Assembly: GCA_963575745.1 (NCBI GenBank) | Contig: CAUYUJ010022396.1 | Span: 85,001-119,477, forward strand | DNA length: 34,477 nucleotides | Source of the DNA: Prorocentrum cordatum | Taxonomy: Eukaryota; Sar; Dinophyceae; Prorocentrales; Prorocentraceae | Reading direction: 5' to 3' | Part shown: one piece after another, positions 1-9,489 of the stretch | Numbering within the stretch: the stretch's first letter is position 1 | Layout: each line of letters opens with the position of its first letter | Made by a program: the position numbers and the translations under genes | The notes under the pieces: model-generated | Seen by the model: the letters and a program-made list of their open reading frames with translations, nothing else | What the model was told of the DNA's origin: nothing | The model's database searches: none

Positions 1-157
1 CGAGTTAGCCCTGACCCGAATTATCCTTGATGATTTGGGGCTCTGGATGCCCGCGTTATCCGGGGAAACTCGGGCCCGGGGCAACTCGGGTTCGGATTCC
101 CGAAAAACGAACCCGAGTTAGCCCTGACCCGAGTTACCCCTGATGATTCGTGTCTCT
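1..157. repeat. Pair of ~45-bp direct repeats
   Basis: A segment beginning CGAGTTAGCCCTGACCCGA occurs at 1-46 and again at 113-157, with a few substitutions. The spacer contains GGGTTCGG/CGAACCC-type inverted pieces. The first copy starts at the window edge, so the true extent to the left is unknown. No gene is seen here. Confidence 0.7.
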
Positions 158-359
158 GACACTGTGCGTCGTCATCGGATGGCGGCCAATTGAAACAACG
201 GCAGCTCTTCCGCCTAGGCCCAGACCCGCTCCAACTCCGGCACCAAACCCCTCCTGGGGTGTCCCCTTTCGAGGCGGATCCCACCGCGGCGACGCGAAGC
301 CTCCGGGAGGCCCAGGCAAGACGCAGAACGCCGGGCAGGGCCGTCGCTGTCTCGACTGG

Positions 360-485
360 CCCCCCTCCTCCTCATCCTCCTCCTCCTCCTCCTCCTCCTC
401 CTCCTCCTCCTCCCCCTCCCCCCCCTCCTCCTCCTCCTCCTCCTCCTCCTCCTCCTCCTCCTCCTCCTCCTCCTCCTCCTCCTCT
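360..485. repeat. CTC trinucleotide microsatellite
   Basis: Nearly pure CTC repeat interrupted by short C runs. It keeps reading frames open on both strands (poly-Ser, poly-Pro, poly-Leu, poly-Glu), which explains the long apparent reading frames over this area. I do not treat those as genes. Confidence 0.95.
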
Positions 486-756
486 GACTCCCCCCCCAAA
501 CACTCTTTGCGCTACCCCTCGACCTACATCTTCCGAGCCTTCCGCGCAGCAGGTGCCGCTGCGGCGCGGCCGCGGAGACCACCGAGACCGCCTCTGCGGC
601 CTCAACGGTGGCCGCCGCTGCGGCGCTGGCGGCGGCCGCTGCACGGCGTCTGCGTCCAGCAGGCGCGGAGGGTGGAGGTCGAGGGCGACTGGCAACGCTC
701 TTCCTGGCCCCCATGCCCTTGAGAGACGCCGGCTGGTGTGGGAGGCGTGGGAGAGG

Positions 757-960
757 TGAGGAGGAAGAGGAGGAGGAGGAGGAGGAGGAGGAGGAGGAGG
801 GGGAGGAGAGGATAGGAGGAGGTGAGGAGGAGGAGAGGAGGAGGAGAGAGAGAGAAGGAGGAGGAGGAGGAGAGGAGGAGGAGGGGGAGAAGAAGAGGAG
901 AGGAGGAGGAGGAGGAGGAAGAGTAGGAGGAGAGGAGGAGGAGGAGATGAGAGGAGGGGG
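757..960. repeat. GAG-rich imperfect microsatellite
   Basis: GAG/GGA repeat with interruptions, of opposite strand polarity to the preceding CTC tract. Together they form an imperfect inverted pair around a GC-rich spacer (500-740). No supportable gene lies in the spacer. Confidence 0.9.
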
Positions 961-1152
961 GTTGGGCCAGAGGGCACGCGCGCGGTCGGCGGGGACGCCA
1001 CGCGCAGGTGCGCGCAGGCGCGCGCGCGCAGAGCTGGGCCCCCCCCGGCGGCAGCCACAGGCTCACGGTCGTCGCGCTGACACTCGCCAGCGCTCGGACG
1101 TCCATTCCCCGTGCGATCTTCAGTGTCGTGCGTGCTATTTTCTCGCACAGAT

Positions 1153-1322
1153 CGGAAAGGAAGAAGCGCCATAAACAGAAACATGTGGCGCTCCGCGCTG
1201 GATTCCTTGGATCTGCGCCGGGCCTCCTGGAGCGCGCCGGGGGGGCCCAGCGCGGATCCAAGAAATCCAGCGCGGGGCGCCAAGAGCTAATGCTCATGGC
1301 GTTTTGTTTCTTGTCTGCTTCG
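1153..1322. mobile_element. GC-rich fold-back MITE, diverged copy
   Basis: The two halves are imperfect inverted repeats. Each reads inward through CGCCATAA or CGCCATGA, then CCGCGCTGGATT, then CTTGGATC, to a G/C-rich centre at about 1225-1245. The same plan is seen in the better preserved copy at 4931-5115 and in half-copies at 27875-27950 and 32422-32535. There is no internal coding capacity. Termini and target duplication are not clear in this copy. Confidence 0.65.
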
Positions 1323-1372
1323 GAGGAGGACCCAGCATGGCTGAACCTAAACGCTCACGAAATCGCCCAGGT

Positions 1373-2160
1373 CCAGGAGGAGGAGGAGGAGGAGAGGAGG
1401 AGAAGGATAAGGGAGGAGGAGGAGAGGAAGAGGATGAGAGGAGGAGGAGAGGGAGGAGGGAGAGGGAGGAGGAAGACCTGCGCCGCGCCGAGATGACCGC
1501 CTTCTCCTCCTCCTCCTCCCCTAATCCCTTCTCCTCCTCCTCCTCCTCCTCCTCCTCCTCCTCCTCCCCCCTACCTCCTCCCTCCTCCTCCTCCCCTCTC
1601 CTCCTCCCCCTCCCCCTCCTCCCCCTCCCCCCCTCCTCCCCTCCTCCTCTCCTCTCCCTCCCCCTCCTCCCCTCCTCCTCTCCACCTCCTCCTCCTCCCT
1701 CCTCCTCCTCCTCCTCTCCTCCTCCTCCTCCTCCTCCTCCTATCCTCCTCCTCCGATCCTCCTCCTCCTCCTCCGCCTCCTCCTCCTCCTCCTCCTCCTA
1801 CCTCCTATCCTCCTCCTCCTCCTCCGCCTCCCCCTCCCCCTCCTCGCCTCCTCCTCCTCCTCCTCCTCCTCCCTTTTCCTCCTCCTCCTCCTCCCTCCTC
1901 CTCCTCCTCCTCCTCCTCCCCTCCTCCCTCCTCCTCCCTCCTCCTCCCCTCCTCCTCCTCCGCCTATCCTCCTCTCATATCCTCTCATATCCTACCCTTT
2001 CCTCCTCCTCCTCCTCCTCCTCCACCTCCTCCTCCTCTCCTCCTCTCCTCCTCCTCCTCCTCATCCTCTCTTCCACTTCCTCTTCCTCCTCCTCCTCCTC
2101 CTCCTCCTCCTCCTCCTGCTCTTCCTCCTCCTCCCCCCCCCTCCTCCCCCTCCCCCTCTG
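1373..2160. repeat. GAG tract (1373-1480) followed by long CTC tract (1501-2160)
   Basis: About 660 bases of imperfect CTC/CCT repeat with rare CCG and TATCCTC interruptions (around 1740, 1800 and 1965-1999), preceded by about 110 bases of the opposite polarity. Reading frames through it are poly-Ser, poly-Pro and poly-Leu and are not credible proteins. Confidence 0.95.
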
Positions 2161-2384
2161 GGCCCAGTGAGTTCCAGAAGGGCCCCAACAATCACACGAG
2201 CATAGTGTACGCGTCCTTCCTTTTTCTGGTCGTGCTCATCCCTGAGTGTGCTCGTTTCTCCCATTGTTCCTGGCTCCCTGGTGGCCAGGAAGAGGCCAGA
2301 GACATAACAAATAGAAAGGAGAGGATCCTGGCTCCCCGACAAATCAAAGAACTCTCGAATACTTAGAAATTATTAGCACTGTGT

Positions 2385-2535
2385 ACACAAATCCCAGGGT
2401 TCCCAACCTTTTCCCCAACATGTTCTGGGTGTTCGGTTCCCCCGTTCCCCCACTTTCCGTACCTCGTCATCTTTTCCTGGATGTCGACGATTCATTGTGT
2501 CCGTGTGTCACTTTCCTTCCTGAAGCTTCATCTTT
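2385..2535 (+). repeat. Dispersed ~150-bp repeat ending in an ATTCATTGTGTC motif (copy 1)
   Basis: Contains ACACAAATCCCAGGGTT near its start and CGACGATTCATTGTGTC then CGTGTGTC near its end. Related copies in the same orientation lie at 27715-27870, 30170-30335 and 30700-30850. All share a block of TCTTTTCCCAT-like pyrimidine stretches followed by CCTGGNNGTCGACGATTCA. It looks like a short non-autonomous element; ends are not defined. Confidence 0.6.
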
Positions 2536-2689
2536 CAACCCCCTTTGTTCCCTTCGGGACGGGGTTAGAGCGTCCAAAACGGCCTCGGAGAGAAAGCCCA
2601 GCTCACTGATGTTACCAACATTTGGTCACATGGTGGCCTCCCAAGGAAGGGGGGGCGATTTAACTGCGACCCATCTCTGATCTGGCCCC

Positions 2690-3500
2690 ACGATCGCCCT
2701 CTGGGCTCCCAAGCGTGCCCCAAGACGGCTCCAAGAGGTGCCAACGAGGCCTCAAGAGGCCCACAAGAGGCACCCCAATGCCTCCAAGAGGCTCCCAAGA
2801 GACCCCCAAGAGGACCCGAGAGGCCCAGGCCCCCCAGAGGCACCCAAGACTCCCCAACCAACTTTCTGGTCACATGTTGGCCTCTTGGGGGGGGGGGCCC
2901 TAATGTACTACGGCCCCTCGTTTGATCGATCTCCTCCAAGATAGCCCCAAGATGGCCCAGGAGGCTCCTAAGGGTGCCGAAAGACGCCCCCAGAGGTGCC
3001 CAGGAGGCCTCAAGTGGTGACCAAGATGCCCCCAGGGTGCCCCCAGCAGGCTCCCCAAAGACCCCCCAGAGGCCCCCCAGAGGCCCCCCAGAGGCACCCA
3101 AGACGCCCCAAGAGGCCTTCGGGACTACCAAGAAACCCCCAAAGACACTCCAAGCGGATTCCAACAAGCTATCGAAAGAAATCCGAAGAGACTCCGAGTG
3201 GCGTTGCCCTGGGACCTCCTCCTCGTCCTCCTCTTCCTCGTTCGCCAATTCGTCCGTCTTCCTCCTCCTCCCCCCCTCCCCCTCTCCATACTCTTCCTCC
3301 TCCCCCTGCTCCTCCTCCTCCTCCTCCTCCTCCTCCCGTGTTCCCCTTCTTGGGGCAGGACGTCTTGCCCAACACTTCATTCCACTGCATACTCCTCCGC
3401 ACTCCCTGAACAGGGCAACGCGTCTGGGCATCGTTTCTGGATGGGCTGGTGTGATTGCACGAAGCGTCTAGAAAAGGTTCCCCGACACAGGTCTTGGGAG
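2690..3500 (+). repeat. Composite repeat: CCCCAAGAGG array + CTC microsatellite + conserved tail (copy 1)
   Basis: From 2690 to 3180 the sequence is a degenerate array of about 11 bp built on GCCCCAAGAGG/GCCCCAAGACG. It is broken by GTTTGATCGATCTCCTCCAA at about 2930, followed by a CTC microsatellite (3215-3340) and a unique-looking tail with TTTCTGGATGGGCTG and GAAGCGTCTAGA. The same order of parts recurs at 17870-18880. Minus-strand frames give long Gly-Pro-Leu-Trp-Gly proteins, an artefact of the repeat. Confidence 0.75.
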
Positions 3501-3779
3501 CGGCCCGAAAACCAGTCCCTCTTGTCAGCATCTTGGCTGCACGGCTGGTTCGTGCGGTGACCGACTTCTGCGCTGGTCTCTGACACCGCGTGCATGGTTC
3601 AACCCTGAACGATGAGCAGCTTCTCGATCACCAGATGAGTCCACGTTGGCCAATTCGTGACAATCGAAAGCACACAGCATGCCCGCGCTGGGGTCGCGTG
3701 GACTCGACACGAACCTACCGCCATCCTGGGGCTGAAAGTCGGCCCTCGTGCCCATGCCACCGGTATGGAGCGTGAGCAA

Positions 3780-4010
3780 AATCGCGCGGCAGGACTCGGC
3801 GGGCGCGTGCTTACGTGTAGCCAGGCTACAGAAGGACGCACGATAAGGCTGAAAGGGCCTTGGAAGGCCATGTCGACACGTGGCGAGCGGACGCGGCCAG
3901 CAAAAGCGGCCAAGGATGGGCCGAAGGGGAAGGATGCAAAGTTGATCTTGGAAAATCGCTCATCCTTACCATGCGGGCTGACTGTACGGACCAAGTGCAT
4001 GGCCACCTCA
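3780..4010 (+). repeat. Dispersed repeat with AAGGATGGGCCGAAGGGG core (copy 1)
   Basis: The stretch around 3909-3995 (AAGGATGGGCCGAAGGGG, then TCATCCTTACCATGCGGG) recurs in the same orientation at 28678-28850. The upstream parts also match loosely (GATAAGG, CTTGGA-GGCCA). A 191-codon frame runs across it, but the repeat character and lack of any recognisable domain argue against a gene. Confidence 0.55.
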
Positions 4011-4211
4011 GAAACACATAAAAACCACTTCTTCGGGCCGATGTGGGTCGAACCGCGGAATCGGATCGAACCGAAAACGGATTGGATCCCCAGCGAATCG
4101 TCCCGCATCGAGATGACATCGGGTCACAACGCCTGGCGATGGCTGGCCCGGACCGACCCAGCCATCCGGCTGCTCTCATTTTCTATTCGTGGGCCCCGGA
4201 GGTCTGTCGGC

Positions 4212-4346
4212 GGCGACGATAGGGGCGAATAGCTCAGGGGCGGGCATTACACGCATTCGCCCGGGAGCCTTTTCGCAGACATAGATCATCGACGCACCGG
4301 AATACATGTCTTGCTCTGCCCTGGGCTATTCGCCCCGATCGTCGCC
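4212..4346. mobile_element. Small element with ~22-bp terminal inverted repeats
   Basis: The left end GGCGACGATAGGGGCGAATA is matched by an inverted copy at 4323-4346 (CTATTCGCCCCGATCGTCGC) with one mismatch. The element is 135 bp with no coding capacity. No convincing flanking duplication is visible. Confidence 0.65.
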
Positions 4347-4369
4347 TCTGAGTCTGGACCACTTCCCTG

Positions 4370-4890
4370 GGAGCCGCTTTCCGTCCCGAGTCCTTCTTTG
4401 ACGGCCCCCAGGGCCCGGCGCGGGTCCCCTGAGGCCGACACGCCCCAAATCCTCGATGACTCCTGCTCTTTTTTTGTTGGAGCGGCGGATCTCTGGGGAT
4501 GCGCCGGTGGATCGTGCCGAGAGTCGAGCAGAAGCCGAAGCCACTTCCCTATAGGGACCTGCTTTCCGTCCCGCGAGTCCTTCTTGGACGGCCTCCCGGG
4601 GCCCGGCGCGGGCCCCCGGAGGCCGAGAGAATGGCCCCAATCCTCCTGTTAATCGGGCTTGCCCCTCTACAGGAGGGATACTCAAAAAAAGTCTAAAATG
4701 ATCTGGGGGCGATTGTTTGACTCTTTTTGCACATTTTTTGGACTATATTTTGGGTGTTTGTGATTTTTCGTCCAAAATCGGCCTGTAGGGGGACGTGTCA
4801 GACCTAATCCTCCTGCTCCTTCTTGGGAGCGGCGGAGCTCTGGGGACGTGTGCCGGTGCCTCGTGCCGAGAAGCAAGCCCAAACGTCCGA
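4370..4890 (+). repeat. GC-rich dispersed repeat, at least two copies, split by a MITE
   Basis: Units share AGCGGCGGATCTCTGGGGA, then TGCCGG, then CGTGCCGAGA. They occur at about 4450-4640 and 4808-4890, with another at 5395-5475. A second shared block (CTTTCCGTCCCG then CCGGCGCGGG) occurs at about 4375 and 4568. The hAT-like MITE at 4649-4807 is inserted between the first two copies. Confidence 0.6.
4649..4807 (-). mobile_element. hAT-like MITE, copy A (8-bp target duplication)
   Basis: The element runs from TTAATCGGGCTTGCCCCTCT to GGGGGACGTGTCAGACCTAA. Its ends are inverted repeats with the family consensus TTARGTCGGGC, and both carry the inner motif CTACAGG/CCTGTAGG. It is flanked by identical 8-bp copies of TCCTCCTG (4641-4648 and 4808-4815). 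At 159 bp and AT-rich inside, it has no gene. The 8-bp duplication is what hAT-superfamily transposases make; the absence of a coding region makes it non-autonomous. Confidence 0.85.
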
Positions 4891-4930
4891 CGCACTGATT
4901 TTCTCAGGACGGCGTCCCCGGAAGTCCATA

Positions 4931-5115
4931 TAGGAGAACAACAAGTGGCATAAACATTAAAACTCTGAGGTCCGCGCGGATTTCTCAGATCGGCGCTGGC
5001 GCGCGGAGCGCGCCAGAGGCGGCGCCGAAGGCGCCGCCGGGGGTCCCCAGCGCGGATCCGAGAAATCCGCGCGGACCTTCAAGTTTTTATGTTTATGCCA
5101 CTTTTTGCTCCCCTA
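4931..5115. mobile_element. GC-rich fold-back MITE, best copy
   Basis: The element is almost entirely palindromic. The left arm contains GTGGCATAAACATTAAAACT then GGTCCGCGCGGATTTCTC, and the right arm contains their inverted counterparts, meeting in a GCGCC-rich centre (about 5000-5045). Arms are about 65 bp. The outermost bases read TAGGAG and CTCCCCTA, flanked by a 5-bp direct repeat CCATA (4926-4930 and 5116-5120). Transcribed, it would form a strong hairpin. It carries no gene. Confidence 0.8.
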
Positions 5116-5394
5116 CCATAGACCCCTTCCCTAGGGCCGGCTTTGCATCCGGAGTCGTTTTTTGGCGCTCCTGGGGACCGGCCAGGGCCCCCAGGAGCCG
5201 AAAATTCTGAGCACCTGCCGTCCTGATGTTTTTAACGACGCGATTACGCCGGAGTGGGCCTTGGATTAAGCCGGCTTCAGCGGGATCAAGCGGGATTAAG
5301 CCGGATTGGGCGGGATTGAGCGGGATGAAGCCGGATTCAGCCAGACTTCGGACCAGTGCAAAATCAGAATTTGACCTCCCAGGAATTGCAGCCG

Positions 5395-5475
5395 GATGTT
5401 TTGGAGCGGCGGATCTCTGGGGATCTGCCTCTCTGGGGATCTGCCGGTGCCTCGTGCCGAGAAGCGGGCCGAAGC
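5395..5475 (+). repeat. GC-rich dispersed repeat, further copy
   Basis: Same AGCGGCGGATCTCTGGGGAT and GTGCCTCGTGCCGAGAAGC blocks as at 4480 and 4829. Between 5270 and 5345 lies a separate short tandem of GCGGGATTGAGCGGGAT-like units. Confidence 0.55.
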
Positions 5476-5606
5476 CAGGGCCCGGGCCCCGCCCCGCGAG
5501 GCGAGGCGCTGCGAGGCGCAGCGTCCGCTCGGGCGGCGCGGCGTCCTGCCATGCGCGAGGTCGGTGCCCCTCTGTTGAACAGGGACCGACCGTCCCGGCA
5601 TTCCTA

Positions 5607-5805
5607 TACTGCGCGCGGCGGGGGTACTTATAAGTACTTATGCTAGTTATAAGTAACTTATGAACTTACGGCCTACTTATAAGTAACTTATAAGTAACTT
5701 ATAAGTAGCCCGTAAGTAGCCCGTAAGTAGCCCGTAAGTAGCCCGTAAGTAGTCCGTAAGTAGCCGCGTAAGTAGCCCGTAAGTAGCCCGTAAGTAGCCC
5801 GTGGG
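5607..5805 (+). repeat. Left inverted repeat and TAAGTAG subterminal array
   Basis: After the 37-bp terminal repeat, the sequence continues as ACTTATAAGTA units and then about eight direct copies of TAAGTAGCCCG (period 10-11 bp, 5695-5800). The mirrored array at 23440-23803 uses the related unit TAAGTAGCTCG. Such clustered short units next to an end are typical transposase or accessory-protein binding sites in CACTA elements; that role is inferred here. Confidence 0.8.
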
Positions 5806-6110
5806 TTCTAAATTTCAATGGTTTTGGTTCCAAACTGTTTGCGATGTTGCTAACATGCTTTCTGTGAGTTCCATGTTCGGAGGTCGATTTTTTCAGCATG
5901 CAATCTGGATTCGTATATTTCCATGTTCGGAACAAGATTTTCGCAGGTTGTAATTACATTCGTGCGCATGATGTTAACCTGATTAAATTTCTGTTTCTGT
6001 TGTTCGCGCCTATAATTTCAATGCTAACTTAAACGAAATTCTTGACACTTCGCGTATCCCCACCAGCCCATCCATAGTGAAACAGCGCGGGCACTACTGT
6101 TGAATTGGGG
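5806..6110. other. AT-rich unique sequence, no gene seen
   Basis: This is the only extended AT-rich single-copy stretch near the left array. It contains TTCCATGTTCGGA twice (about 5869 and 5919). No reading frame, RNA gene or inverted repeat is supportable. Confidence 0.5.
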
Positions 6111-6119
6111 AGATCTCTG

Positions 6120-6695
6120 GTAGCGAAGGGTGCGGGTGCTGCTGCTGGTGCTGTTGCTGCTGCTGCTGGCACTGCTGCTGCTGCTGGTGCTACTGCTGGT
6201 GTTGCTGATTCTCGTGCTGCTGGCGCTGCTGCTGGTGCTGGTGCTGGTGGTGCTGCTGCTGCTGGGCAGGTGTTGCTGGCGCTGCTGCTGGTGTCATTGC
6301 CGCTGGTGGTGCTGTGGGTGCTGGTGGTGCTGCTGCTTCTGGTAGTTTTGCTGCGGGTGCTGCTGGTGTTGCTGGTTCTCGTGATGCTGCTGGCGCTGCT
6401 GTGGTGCTGCTGATGGTGCTGGTGTTGCTGTTGGTGGTGGTGGTGGTGCTGCTGCTGCTGCTGGTGCTGCTGGTGCTGGCTGATGCTGGCGATGGTTATC
6501 GTGCTGCTGGTGCTGCTGGTGCTGCTGCTAATGCATTTGCTGCTAATGGTGGTGATGTTGGTGCTGCTGATAGTGCTAGTGCTGTTGCTGCTGCTGCTGC
6601 TAGGTGCTGCTGCTGGTGCTGCTGCTGACGGTGGTGGCGGTGTTGCTGGTGCTACCGCTGCTGCCAAGTGCTCTTGCTGGTGGTTGTAGTGATGC
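6120..6695. repeat. GCTGCTGGT trinucleotide-type microsatellite
   Basis: About 570 bases of imperfect CTG/GCT/GGT triplets. Because the period is three, several frames stay open on both strands (poly-Leu/Val, poly-Ala/Gly, and on the minus strand Ser/Thr/Gln/His-rich runs up to 212 codons). A minus-strand protein ending in a non-repetitive tail near 6029 cannot be excluded, but the composition is explained by the repeat alone. Confidence 0.8.
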
Positions 6696-6779
6696 TGCTA
6701 TTGATGCAGGTGCTGACGGTGGTAGTGAAATCAGGCAGCGTAACAACCGCCTAGGAAGCGTTTTCTCGGAGGTATTGGG

Positions 6780-7245
6780 ATCTTCGGGCCATGTGGTGCT
6801 CGTTTGGAAGGTCTTGGGGGGATCTTAAATTCTTTTTGGTGGCATAGGGGACCTCTTGGAGCAGTGGCCACCATTGTTCAAAAAGAGGGGGGCTTAATTC
6901 CACCCACCCACCCCTAGGAGCTTCCAAAAAAGGCGCTCTCGCGCTCTTGGACGCCATTGGGGCCCTCTTGGGGCCCCTTGGGCCATCTCGGGGTCATCTT
7001 GACGCCTCAAGAGCCCATCGGAAGCGAAAAAGCGAACACACCAAAAAACATTTGTTTTGCTTTGGTGTTGGTGCAAATTTGGCCTCTGTGGGTTTGAACG
7101 CGGGGGGTTGGAGGGCACTTGAAACCGTATTGGTTCGTGTCGGATGCTATCTCGAGCCACCTTGAAGTATATTTGGCCATATTGGAAGCTCGGGCTCTCT
7201 GAGGCCGTCTTGGAGCCATCTCGAGCCATCAAGGACGTTCTAACT
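6780..7245 (-). repeat. CCCCAAGAGG-family dispersed repeat (copy, minus orientation)
   Basis: Degenerate CTCTTGGGGCC units surround a conserved core which, read on the minus strand, contains TTCGCTTTTTCGCTTCCGAT. The same core (CTCGCCTTTTCGCTTCCGAT) occurs at about 18060 and a variant at about 10290 (minus). This identifies the stretch as one more member of the family at 2690, 9950, 17870 and 33540. Confidence 0.6.
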
Positions 7246-7461
7246 CCTCGCAGGTAAGCCCGCCCAGACGCAGGGAAGGCAAACCTCGTTGGAAAAGGAA
7301 ACGGGCTGATTGGATTCACACTTCGATGTTGTGTGCGCCGATGATAACATAATTGCTCGGGAACCGAATATACCATACGGATTTGAAGATTTTCTGGGCT
7401 CGTCGTTTGTGGTGGTGCGGTTGGGGATCTCACGAGGCACAGAGCGTGAGAGCGCATCGAC

Positions 7462-9489
7462 TTACATCAAACCGCATGCAAACATATAATGCAGCGGCCA
7501 TATAACTGCAACAGCCCCGTCGGCGCCTGATCGCCAAATTCCGTGGGCCAGCAACTCGTTAGACAAGACTAGGGTTGGCTTTTCAGCCCGCTTATATTTA
7601 GCATATCGGCCGTCTGCTCTTCTAAACTCCCACATGGAGATGCACGTCCAGTAAGTGCCGTCAACGCAGAAATGATACCAGATTTGCCCGCACTGTCGGC
7701 GCCTGTCGCCACCAAGCAGGACGACATCCAAATTGCTAAACTTCGCGCCCGATTCGGCAACGAAAGTGCCAGATATCTCGATATTGGCTGCGCGCGGAAA
7801 CATTTCCCCCACTGGCATGCGCAACGCCTTCGGCAACGCACTCCAGTTGCCGCTTACGTGCGTCGAGAATTGTTTAAGGTCTGCAAAATGTTGGCAGCAC
7901 AGCTCCTCCATGAGACCCCTGGTGTAGTATATGCCTCTCGACTGGCGGTTCATTGCGAACTTTTTCGGGTCCTTATGCCTTCGCTCGGTGACGAACGTGT
8001 CGAAAAGGCAACCGAAATCTCGGTACTGCGGACCGAGATGAGCAGCCTGGTGGTGCTTGAATTGCCAGGGCCCTCGCCCGTGCACGTCGCGAAACTTATG
8101 CAAGTGCTTCATGATGCAATCATGCAGCTGGACCGCGGACACCTGTTTGCGCGATGCGCATTGCAGCATCTCTATGCTCTCACAACAGAGCGAAACTGAT
8201 TCCGCTGCACCGTGGAGGGCGGCAAGGCTCTCCTCCTTTGCAACCACGTTGGAGAAGTACCTCTGTACGACTGGTGTCGCTGACAGCTGCTCGCTCGCAG
8301 TGGCGGCCAGCTTGTTGGTCTCGAAGATTTCAGCCGTTCTCTTGTACTCCCGAGGCCACGTCCACTGCTGCATGTACGCGTGCAGGTCTGTGTATTCCAC
8401 CAGGCCCTTTTTGTTCCTCCCCGCAGCCGCCTTGGCCTTGTGCATAAATTCATCGAGATCGTACTCGAAAAGCCCAGTGATGAAATATATGTGCGGCCAA
8501 TCGTACATGGTGGTGCTGATTGGCTTCATGGCGGCATCAGCAGTGAGGTAGTGGGGCCCGTAGTGGAACCCTTTCCTGGTCTCCAACTCTGCGTAAGCAG
8601 TCTTACCCAAAACAGTTTTTGCAACCATCAGTTCTCCCAGCAAGTTTCGCACAGAAGCGTCCGAGTGCGGCTCCCAAAGGTGGCACTCCAAATTGTCCAA
8701 CGGGAGGCGCCCGAATCTACCGTCCTTGGCGATGTTTCGGCACAAAGGGCATGGCACGATGCCTCGGTGGCCCATGCTACCGAGGACTTCCTTGATAGCT
8801 TTGAAGTCAGCCAATGTCCCGTAATGACGCGCAAAGAGCCTGGTGAAATCATTGGTATCGTTTTCGCTCTCGCGCAAATCCAAGCAAATGCCTGTCTTCG
8901 TCAGGTGATGAGACTCGTCATTGAAAAACATGTGTTTCAGCACATGCTTGACTAACTGCGACATGCCGCTGTCCATGGTCTCGACAATGAGCGACGGAGT
9001 ACATGTAACAATGAACCACATTTCCTCCCGATGAACAAGATTTTCAAACTCAGCGAACGTCCAGTAGAAGCTCTGCACTTTGCGTGGGTCCTTCTTGGAT
9101 GCAAGTTGGTTCGTGGGGCTGACCTCGTCGAAGTATATGATGAGCCTCCACGGCGTACTCGGGGAGCTGGGGAACTTCGCCAACTTTGCCTTCATAATTT
9201 GCCTGAACGGAGCGCACTCCCGAACGGAACGATCCAAGAGGGCAAACGGGTGATTGACAAATGCAATTCCAACAGTCCTGTCCTCTAGAGTGAGCTCCAT
9301 CGGCTGCACCACAGGGCCGTATGGCGTTGGCTCACTAGTGAACGCATGGCGGGCTCGGAGCTGCGAGCGCGAGCTGCTCGCGCTGGGGAGCCCGCCCGCC
9401 CTCACCCTTTTCAGAATCGCCTCAAGCCCCCGCTGCGAAACGTAAGAATCGCGATGCAGCTCATTAAGGTCAGCGCCCGCGCGCTTCAT
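7462..9489 (-). CDS. CACTA/Tnp2-like DDE transposase (CMC superfamily)
   Basis: The 675-residue frame is uninterrupted. Numbering from the ATG at 9489, the parts of a Tnp2-type (Transposase_21) catalytic domain appear in order: WRLIIYFDEVSPTN with D121; LADFKAIKEV with D228; GIVPCPLC with the C247/C250 pair; YDWPH giving D330-x-x-H333; and FVTERRH with E502. Tnp2 proteins show the same sequence of features (D in a DGFNPFG-like motif, D in DFPA, a CPxC insertion, DxxH, then E in ER). D121, D228 and E502 are thus the likely metal-binding triad for strand cleavage and joining in the nucleus. From memory, similar proteins with a DEVxPGN motif and ATERRH are very numerous in dinoflagellates and usually left unnamed. 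The frame stays open to 9594 without another ATG, so an upstream exon is possible. The stop overlaps a GTAAGT donor-like site. It lies between the 37-bp inverted repeats at 5607 and 23803 and could mobilise that unit. Confidence 0.75.
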   Translation of the reverse strand: MKRAGADLNELHRDSYVSQRGLEAILKRVRAGGLPSASSSRSQLRARHAFTSEPTPYGPVVQPMELTLEDRTVGIAFVNHPFALLDRSVRECAPFRQIMKAKLAKFPSSPSTPWRLIIYFDEVSPTNQLASKKDPRKVQSFYWTFAEFENLVHREEMWFIVTCTPSLIVETMDSGMSQLVKHVLKHMFFNDESHHLTKTGICLDLRESENDTNDFTRLFARHYGTLADFKAIKEVLGSMGHRGIVPCPLCRNIAKDGRFGRLPLDNLECHLWEPHSDASVRNLLGELMVAKTVLGKTAYAELETRKGFHYGPHYLTADAAMKPISTTMYDWPHIYFITGLFEYDLDEFMHKAKAAAGRNKKGLVEYTDLHAYMQQWTWPREYKRTAEIFETNKLAATASEQLSATPVVQRYFSNVVAKEESLAALHGAAESVSLCCESIEMLQCASRKQVSAVQLHDCIMKHLHKFRDVHGRGPWQFKHHQAAHLGPQYRDFGCLFDTFVTERRHKDPKKFAMNRQSRGIYYTRGLMEELCCQHFADLKQFSTHVSGNWSALPKALRMPVGEMFPRAANIEISGTFVAESGAKFSNLDVVLLGGDRRRQCGQIWYHFCVDGTYWTCISMWEFRRADGRYAKYKRAEKPTLVLSNELLAHGIWRSGADGAVAVIWPLHYMFACGLM

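Noticed and set aside
372-1283. Long minus-strand frame of 303 codons (and several plus-strand ones) over the first microsatellites
   Set aside because: Mostly homopolymeric Gly, Ser, Pro and Leu translated from CTC/GAG repeats; no non-repeat domain.
1304-2170. 288-codon Ser/Pro/Leu plus-strand frame
   Set aside because: Entirely the CTC microsatellite; a period of three keeps the frame open by itself.
2565-3431. 288-codon minus-strand frame rich in GPLGGLLGASW, with similar ones at 17.9-18.5 and 33.5-34.2 kb
   Set aside because: It tracks the degenerate CCCCAAGAGG array. Equivalent frames appear in whichever register the array leaves open and do not align as one protein.
3657-4232. 191-codon plus-strand frame
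   Set aside because: It overlaps a dispersed repeat found again at 28.7 kb, has no domain, and runs into a small inverted-repeat element.
5607-5805. The TAAGTAG array as a CRISPR-like array
   Set aside because: The unit is only about 11 bp with no unique spacers, and the context is clearly nuclear eukaryotic.
6029-6667. 212-codon minus-strand Ser/Gln/His/Ala-rich frame
   Set aside because: Explained by the GCTGCTGGT repeat. The short non-repetitive tail is not enough to claim a gene.
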